From NCBI GenBank assembly GCA_964550985.1, contig CAZKBM010000074.1, positions 1 to 15,345 of the forward strand: a stretch of 15,345 nt of DNA, in the 5' to 3' direction. Both the position numbers and the translations under genes were made by a program. The notes under the pieces were generated by a model that searched no databases, was not told the DNA's origin, and saw nothing but the letters and a program-made list of their open reading frames with translations. This document shows positions 14,231-15,345 of the stretch, one piece after another; the first letter of the stretch is position 1; each line of letters begins with the position of its first letter. Source of the stretch: JAAYCI01 sp964550985. Lineage in GTDB: Bacteria > Bacillota > Clostridia > Oscillospirales > Ruminococcaceae.

Positions 14231-15193
14231 TCATATGCCTGCCCGCAGCAAAATCTGGCTGCAAAGATAGGTCAGGTATGGGGATGGTTGTTTCTTTTGC
14301 CCAAAATCCCAACCCTTAAGCTTTTGATATACAGATTCAGATGTAAATAGACCGTTCTCATCCTGTTTGGATTTTATAATCATAACCATTTCAATAAAGC
14401 GCTTGTCATTTTTTATATTTTCAAAGCGACTTAAAACATCAACAACGCTCACAATATCATACCACATGGCCGGGGCTTTCAGCTTTCTAAAGTCTGTTCC
14501 CATATAAAACATATAGGGGTGCTTTTCCAAGCTGTTTTCCCACAAAGAAAGAAAACACAACGCTATTTCTTCTGCAATCTTACTATTTTTATACTGTTCA
14601 ATATTAGAAAGCAGTTTTAGCATCATCAGTGTAGCAAAGGGACAGCAATCATCTTTTCGACCCGGTCCTCTAAATTTTCCATGTTCTTTGGAAACAGTAC
14701 ATGGGAATCCGTCCTGAGTGTGAAAATTCAGAAGATACTCAACACCCGGTTTAATATGTTTATCGTAGTCAACACCTGCTTTTAGCAATAAAAGGAGTAA
14801 CAGAGGCGCATCACACAAACACCAGCCAAAAGCATTGTTTCCACTGCCTCCGTAATGTTTGGGAATATTAGTCAGTGACTGATAAACACCGTTTTCATCA
14901 ATATGTGCCAAAATTTCATCCACACCCGCCTGTATCTCCGCAATGTCCGTGTCAAACCCAAGCTCTAATAAAAACAGCAGTTTGTGCATAGTTAAGTCAG
15001 GGTTTTTATGATTGCTTACAAGGCAGCTATGAAAATCCGAAACATCTGCAAGATATTCCTTGATTTTCGGGTCAGATAACGCTTGCTGTCTCAGCTCTTT
15101 TAAGCTATCCTTGTTTTCTTGTAAAACATTTATTTTGACCGCATATTTTAACCATGTTTCACCATTTTCGAGGATGAAATCAATACAACTCAT
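14231..15193 (-). CDS. conserved protein resembling alpha/alpha-toroid prenyltransferase or squalene-cyclase proteins; function unknown
   Basis: This is a 320-residue soluble, helix-rich protein. I know similar Firmicutes proteins with the same blocks, variously annotated and without an established function. Blocks are YQSLTNIPKHYGGSG and WCLCDAPLLLLLLLKAG, then GKFRGPGRKDDCCPFAT, HPYMFYMGTDFRKLKAP, MWYDIVSVVDVLSRF and KGWDFGQKKQPSPYLTYL. Repeated helix pairs with aromatic, GLF and DCC motifs suggest an alpha/alpha-toroid like prenyltransferase/squalene-oxidase repeats, but I see no DXDD or DDXXD catalytic motif, so cyclase activity is not supported. The start is the ATG at 15191-15193, after AGGAGG. 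The frame is open further to 15268 but runs into the tRNA terminator. Base composition is much more AT-rich than every other gene here, suggesting recent transfer beside the tRNA. No clear promoter was seen. Confidence 0.65.
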   Translation of the reverse strand: MSCIDFILENGETWLKYAVKINVLQENKDSLKELRQQALSDPKIKEYLADVSDFHSCLVSNHKNPDLTMHKLLFLLELGFDTDIAEIQAGVDEILAHIDENGVYQSLTNIPKHYGGSGNNAFGWCLCDAPLLLLLLLKAGVDYDKHIKPGVEYLLNFHTQDGFPCTVSKEHGKFRGPGRKDDCCPFATLMMLKLLSNIEQYKNSKIAEEIALCFLSLWENSLEKHPYMFYMGTDFRKLKAPAMWYDIVSVVDVLSRFENIKNDKRFIEMVMIIKSKQDENGLFTSESVYQKLKGWDFGQKKQPSPYLTYLCSQILLRAGI

Positions 15194-15255
15194 AGGGTGC
15201 CTCCTGACAGCGGTAAATACAAGCAGACTATCTACCATCTCGCTTAGAATACAAC

Positions 15256-15289
15256 AAAAAACCATCAAAGCAAGAAGCCTTGACGGTTT
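15256..15289 (-). terminator. terminator of the tRNA-Leu transcript
   Basis: In minus-strand RNA, AAACCGUCAAGGC pairs with GCUUUGAUGGUUU over 13 bp (two G-U) around a UUCUU loop. It continues into a U-run (complement of 15256-15258). It starts three bases after the tRNA CCA end. Confidence 0.8.
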
Positions 15290-15291
15290 GT

Positions 15292-15345
15292 TGGTGCGGG
15301 TAACAGGGGTCGAACCTGCACGTCTTGCAACACTGGAACCTAAAT
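15292..15345 (-). tRNA. tRNA-Leu (anticodon UAG), 3' part; 5' end outside the window
   Basis: Read on the minus strand, the 3' part of a class II tRNA is complete from the anticodon loop onward. It has anticodon loop TTTAGGT (anticodon TAG at 15342-15340), stem TCCAG, an extended variable arm of about 13 nt with a small GTT/GAC stem, T-arm GCAGG-TTCGACC-CCTGT, acceptor strand TACCCGC, discriminator A and encoded CCA (15294-15292). The long variable arm and TAG anticodon identify leucine. The 5' half with the D-arm lies beyond the right edge. Confidence 0.9.

Noticed and set aside
1..15345. CRISPR array, insertion sequence, prophage or defence island
   Set aside because: No regular direct repeats with spacers, no transposase or integrase, no phage structural gene and no known defence protein could be found on either strand.

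Overview
The window reads as chromosomal DNA of a GC-rich gut-type Firmicute, probably a Clostridia member of the Oscillospiraceae/Ruminococcaceae kind. Support comes from strong AGGAGG-like ribosome sites, mostly high-GC genes, a Firmicutes-type galactokinase and MglC remnant, a CspA-family cold-shock gene, a DUF6506-like protein, and CrtQ/CrtO-like proteins of the staphylococcal type. This taxonomic placement is inference; there is no rRNA or other decisive marker.

Layout. (1) 2-568 (+): 3' end of a PLP-dependent enzyme, followed by a perfect 18-bp bidirectional terminator. (2) 800-4458 (-): a chemoreceptor gene (MCP) with a good sigma-A promoter, then a badly decayed remnant of the galactose ABC permease gene mglC, then an intact galK. 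The module looks like a shrunken galactose locus in which the transporter has been lost. (3) 4923-9967 (+): a TetR-family repressor whose own -35 box lies inside a perfect palindrome, followed by a tight ABC export operon with two different ATPases and three mutually related permeases, closed by a strong terminator. (4) 9982-10350 (-): a cold-shock protein with a consensus promoter and a structured leader of about 120 nt. It diverges from a small DUF6506-like gene (10465-10764, +). (5) 11015-13164 (+): a CrtQ-like glycosyltransferase, a CrtO-like acyltransferase and a small membrane protein, with a good promoter. This suggests synthesis of an acylated glycosyl lipid, but none of the carotenoid-core genes crtM, crtN or crtP is in the window. 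(6) 13172-13915 (-): a SAM methyltransferase interrupted by one in-frame TAG. (7) 14231-15193 (-): a visibly AT-rich gene resembling prenyltransferase/squalene-cyclase toroid proteins, next to a tRNA-Leu(UAG) that runs off the right edge and has its own terminator.

No CRISPR array, insertion sequence, phage gene or known defence system was recognised. The best candidates for something undescribed are the crtQ-crtO-membrane-protein unit without carotenoid genes and the two-ATPase/three-permease TetR operon. Both are assembled from recognisable families, so the novelty would lie in substrate and assembly rather than in the protein folds.
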